This document shows positions 37,030 through 39,647 of a stretch of 39,647 nt of DNA, one piece after another (within the stretch, counting starts at the first letter, position 1; each line of letters starts with the position of its first letter). The notes under the pieces are model-generated. The model was not told where the DNA came from, searched no databases, and saw nothing but the letters and a program-made list of their open reading frames with translations. The DNA comes from an uncultured Pseudomonadota bacterium (GTDB lineage Bacteria > Pseudomonadota > Gammaproteobacteria > Steroidobacterales > Steroidobacteraceae): the NCBI GenBank assembly GCA_903884105.1, contig CAISDJ010000091.1, positions 1 to 39,647 on the forward strand, in the 5' to 3' direction. The position numbers and the translations under genes are program-made.

Positions 37030-37614
37030 ATGCGGGTATTCCAGCTGACAGCTGCGGCCGCAATGGCGCTGCTGCTCACCGCATGCGTCGCGCCAGTTTC
37101 CCGCAACCAAGGCTCCGAGCGCCCTGTCGAGCTTGCAACGCTGTCGCAATGGCGGGCCACCGGGCGCATGGCTGTGGCGGCCGACGGATCGGGCGGGTCC
37201 GGTTCGTTCGACTGGCAGCAACAAGGCAATCAAACCCGCATCCAGATCCAGGGGCCCTTGGGTGTCGGTGGCATGAAGCTCTTCATCGAGGACGATGCCG
37301 TGCAGCTGGAAGCGAGCGATGGGCGCCGGCTTGAATCGCAGGCGGCGTGGACTGAGCTCGAGGCGAGGCTCGGCGCTCCCGTGCCCGCGCGTAACCTGCG
37401 TTACTGGATGTTGGGTCTTCCGGCGCCGGGTCCCGCGCAATGGCGAAGTCAGTCAGTGCCGAGGACGCTGGAGCAGGACGGCTGGGTCATCGTCTACGAT
37501 CGATCGATCGAGCAAGCGGGCGCGCAGCTGCCGACCCGGCTCACGGCCACGAGCGGCACGTCGCGGGTACGGCTCGTCATCGATCAGTGGGTGCTCGGGG
37601 CGGACGTGCCATGA
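37030..37614 (+). CDS. lolB: Outer-membrane lipoprotein receptor LolB
   Basis: A 194-residue lipoprotein that accepts lipoproteins from LolA and inserts them into the outer membrane. ATG 37030 gives a signal peptide with lipobox LLTAC. The mature fold begins LSQWRATGRMAVAADGSGGS, followed by FDWQQQGNQTRIQIQGPLGV and later ARNLRYWMLGLPAPG, the usual LolB landmarks. The TPR gene ends 17 bases earlier, and the stop overlaps the ispE start (ATGA), so the three genes form one operon. Confidence 0.95.
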   Translation: MRVFQLTAAAAMALLLTACVAPVSRNQGSERPVELATLSQWRATGRMAVAADGSGGSGSFDWQQQGNQTRIQIQGPLGVGGMKLFIEDDAVQLEASDGRRLESQAAWTELEARLGAPVPARNLRYWMLGLPAPGPAQWRSQSVPRTLEQDGWVIVYDRSIEQAGAQLPTRLTATSGTSRVRLVIDQWVLGADVP

Positions 37615-38474
37615 GTCATGACGTCTCGATCTGCTGGCCCGCGCCGGCCAAGCTCAACTTGTGCCTGCACGTTGTCGGCCGCCGCGCCGACGGCTATCAC
37701 CTGCTGCAGACTGCCTTCCAGTTCATCGATCTGGTCGATGAACTGGACTTCATCGATCGCCCCGACGGGGTCATCGAGCGGGTGGAGGGACCCGCTGAGA
37801 TTCCCGCCGAGCAGGACCTGACGGTACGAGCCGCCCGGTTGCTGGCGCAGCGGACCGGTTGTACGCGAGGCGTTGCGATTGCCGTGCGCAAGCGCATTCC
37901 GATCCAGGGAGGGCTCGGCGGTGGCAGTTCGAATGCGGCCACCGTGCTCGTCGCGCTGAACGAACGCTGGGGGCTCCATCAGACCGAAGATCAGCTCGCG
38001 CAGATGGGATTGTCGCTCGGGGCGGATGTGCCGGTCTTCGTCAGGGGACGCTCGGCCTGGGCCGAAGGGGTGGGCGAGCAACTCACCCCGGTCGAGTTCC
38101 CCGAGGGGGTTTATCTCGTGGTCCGGCCCGACGCCGCGGTCAGTACGGCGGAGGTCTTTCAGGCCGCTGAATTGACACGAAATTCCCCCCTCACCACAAT
38201 ACGCGGCTTCCTCGAGCAGGGTGGGCGCAACGACTGCACACCCGTGGTTCGAAAGCACTACCCGCGGGTGGGTGAAGCGCTTGATTGGCTTCAGGATTTC
38301 GCGAATGCGCGGCTGACCGGAACCGGCTCGTGCGCGTTCGCTTTGTTCCCTGACGAGGCCGCGGCGCAGCGCGTTCTTGCGCGCATGCCGGGCCGCTGGC
38401 AGGGATTTGTCGTTCGTGGGATCAACCGTTCGCCGCTTTTAGGCCGCCTGCGGGACGAAAAGGCGCGCACGTAG
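37611..38474 (+). CDS. ispE: 4-diphosphocytidyl-2-C-methyl-D-erythritol kinase
   Basis: A 287-residue GHMP kinase of the non-mevalonate isoprenoid pathway. K14 (WPAPAKLNLCLHV) and D139 (LGADVPVF) are the expected catalytic residues. The ATP loop is IPIQGGLGGGSSNAA (about 97-110), and motif 3 reads ARLTGTGSCAFALF. The start overlaps the lolB stop. The open frame upstream belongs to an unrelated reading of lolB. The tRNA-Gln and prs genes follow in the typical gammaproteobacterial order. Confidence 0.97.
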   Translation: MSHDVSICWPAPAKLNLCLHVVGRRADGYHLLQTAFQFIDLVDELDFIDRPDGVIERVEGPAEIPAEQDLTVRAARLLAQRTGCTRGVAIAVRKRIPIQGGLGGGSSNAATVLVALNERWGLHQTEDQLAQMGLSLGADVPVFVRGRSAWAEGVGEQLTPVEFPEGVYLVVRPDAAVSTAEVFQAAELTRNSPLTTIRGFLEQGGRNDCTPVVRKHYPRVGEALDWLQDFANARLTGTGSCAFALFPDEAAAQRVLARMPGRWQGFVVRGINRSPLLGRLRDEKART

Positions 38475-38494
38475 CGCGGGGGTCGACCTGTCCG

Positions 38495-38511
38495 TCAGGG
38501 GTGCCCCCTGA
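38495..38511 (+). other. Short perfect hairpin between ispE and tRNA-Gln
   Basis: TCAGGGG (38495-38501) pairs exactly with CCCCTGA (38505-38511) around a 3-base loop, 20 bases after the ispE stop and 10 bases before the tRNA. There is no T-run after it, so it may mark RNA processing rather than a classical terminator. Confidence 0.45.
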
Positions 38512-38521
38512 ATGAGTTTGC

Positions 38522-38596
38522 TGGGGCGTCGCCAAGTGGTAAGGCAGCGGGTTTTGATCCCGCCATTCGGAGGTTCGAATCCTCCCGCCCCAGCCA
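38522..38596 (+). tRNA. tRNA-Gln (anticodon UUG)
   Basis: A full cloverleaf of 75 bases can be folded by eye. The acceptor arms TGGGGCG and CGCCCCA are followed by discriminator G and an encoded CCA. The anticodon stem GCGGG/CCCGC encloses TTTTGAT, so the anticodon is TTG (38554-38556), reading CAA and probably CAG glutamine codons. The T arm is GGAGG-TTCGAAT-CCTCC. Location between ispE and prs is the known gammaproteobacterial arrangement. Confidence 0.97.
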
Positions 38597-38632
38597 GTCG
38601 GGTTGTCAATTTTTGCGGTCAGGAGTTTCCCA

Positions 38633-39586
38633 ATGGATGGCGCCACCATGGCGGTGTTTTCTGGCAATGCGAATCTGCCGCTTGCCTACGAGATCGCGCG
38701 TCATCTGACGGTGCCTCTGGGCCGGGCGTCGGTCGGGCGCTTCAGCGACGGTGAGATCACGGTCGAGCTGATGGAAAACGTGCGCGGCCGCGATGTGTTC
38801 ATCGTGCAGCCCACGTGCCCGCCTGGCAACGAACACATCATGGAGCTGCTGGTGATGGTGGACGCCTGCCGGCGCGCCTCCGCTGCCCGGATCACGGCGG
38901 TCGTGCCGTACTTCGGCTACGCGCGGCAGGATCGCCGCCCTCGAGCGATGCGAGTGCCGATCACCGCCAAGCTGGTTGCCAACATGATCGCGAGCGCCGG
39001 CGTCAACCGCCTGCTCACCGTCGACCTGCATGCCGACCAGATCCAGGGTTTCTTCGACATGCCTGTCGACAACGTCTATGCCTCCCCCGTGCTGCTCGGC
39101 GATGTGTGGAAGCAGAAGTACGAGGACATCGTGGTCGTGTCGCCCGACGTCGGCGGCGTGGTGCGCGCACGGGCACTCGCCAAGCGGCTGGACGATGCGG
39201 ACCTCGCGATCATCGACAAGCGCCGGCCGCGGGCCAATGAATCGGAAGTGATGAACATCATCGGCGAAGTGGCGGGCAAGACCTGCGTGCTGATCGATGA
39301 CCTCATCGATACGGCGGGCACGTTGTGCCATGCCGCCAAGGCCTTGAAGGATGCCGGTGCCAAGCACGTGGTTGCGTACATCACGCACGCGGTGCTGTCC
39401 GGTCCCGCGGTCGAGCGCCTGACCGTCTCGGCGCTCGATGAGCTCGTGGTGACCGATACGATTCCGCTGCGCGACGCCGCGCAGAAGTGCCCGAAGATCC
39501 GCCAGCTCTCGGTGGCCGGACTGCTCGCCGAGACGATGCGCCGGATCCGCGATGAAGAGAGCGTGAGTTCGCTCTACATCGACTGA
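38633..39586 (+). CDS. prs: Ribose-phosphate pyrophosphokinase
   Basis: A 317-residue cytosolic enzyme that makes PRPP from ribose 5-phosphate and ATP, feeding purine, pyrimidine, histidine, tryptophan and NAD synthesis. AGGAG lies 7 bases before ATG 38633. The start [18 protein letters not shown] and the flexible loop [20 protein letters not shown] are typical, as are the divalent-metal site [18 protein letters not shown] and the PRPP loop [12 protein letters not shown]. It ends SVSSLYID at the usual length. It lies immediately downstream of tRNA-Gln. Confidence 0.98.
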   Translation: MDGATMAVFSGNANLPLAYEIARHLTVPLGRASVGRFSDGEITVELMENVRGRDVFIVQPTCPPGNEHIMELLVMVDACRRASAARITAVVPYFGYARQDRRPRAMRVPITAKLVANMIASAGVNRLLTVDLHADQIQGFFDMPVDNVYASPVLLGDVWKQKYEDIVVVSPDVGGVVRARALAKRLDDADLAIIDKRRPRANESEVMNIIGEVAGKTCVLIDDLIDTAGTLCHAAKALKDAGAKHVVAYITHAVLSGPAVERLTVSALDELVVTDTIPLRDAAQKCPKIRQLSVAGLLAETMRRIRDEESVSSLYID

Positions 39587-39592
39587 TTTTTG

Positions 39593-39647
39593 GTGGCCGG
39601 TGGTCGGTGATCGGTGAGCAGAAGTGGCTTCTGTCCACCGATCACCG
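39593..39647. repeat. Hairpin repeat of GGTGGTCGGTGATC type after prs, cut by the window end
   Basis: CGGTGATCGGTG (39605-39616) pairs perfectly with CACCGATCACCG (39636-39647). A second stem CAGAAG / CTTCTG (39619-39624 and 39628-39633) closes a 3-base loop inside it. The G-rich units begin 7 bases after the prs stop, and the matching outer arm would lie beyond the window. The unit is the same as in the repeat at 32655-32775. Confidence 0.7.

Overview
The window is GC-rich chromosomal DNA from a gammaproteobacterium. Evidence for this is the housekeeping block at the right end: hemA-prfA divergent from a TPR lipoprotein gene, then lolB, ispE, tRNA-Gln(UUG) and prs, an order familiar from Pseudomonas and Xanthomonadales/Nevskiales-like bacteria. 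The signalling and metal-efflux genes fit a free-living environmental member, but no species can be named from sequence alone. There is no CRISPR array, insertion sequence, integrase or phage gene.

Layout. 1-3.2 kb: 3' part of metH (cobalamin-dependent methionine synthase). 3.2-4.6 kb: an EAL-domain remnant, then an intact HDOD gene. 4.8-6.6 kb: a lipoprotein-like ORF of uncertain 3' end, an antisense Tdi1/DUF1851-family gene, a GNAT acetyltransferase and a small exported protein. 6.8-13.8 kb: two tandem paralogous hybrid histidine kinases with DUF4118-like sensors, four PAS domains, kinase core and receiver. They are separated by a decayed glutathione S-transferase gene, and the second kinase is broken by one apparent base insertion. 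14.0-19.8 kb: a tightly overlapping HME-RND metal-efflux operon (czcB-czcA-DUF3240-czcC, possibly plus one tiny ORF). 20.0-22.0 kb: a divergent QseBC/PmrAB-like two-component system, with a CTTAAG-N5-CTTAAG operator in the shared promoter region. 22.0-24.3 kb: mtgA, ppiB, prmC.

24.3-32.7 kb is the most unusual part. A monoheme cytochrome fused to an outer-membrane porin-like domain (Cyc2-like architecture) is divergent from an ECF sigma factor, a FecR-type anti-sigma with an STN-like C-terminus, a short Omp85/BamA-family protein, a PAP2-family phosphatase and a TonB-dependent receptor with an N-terminal STN domain. I infer an envelope-signalling regulon in which a surface receptor signals through FecR to the ECF factor; control of the cytochrome-porin by that factor is a hypothesis from divergent placement only.

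32.8-39.6 kb is the housekeeping block. Long G-rich/C-rich inverted repeats sit directly against gene ends at about 23.3, 32.7 and 39.6 kb. One of them encodes the last residues of PrmC. They look like a dispersed intergenic repeat family.
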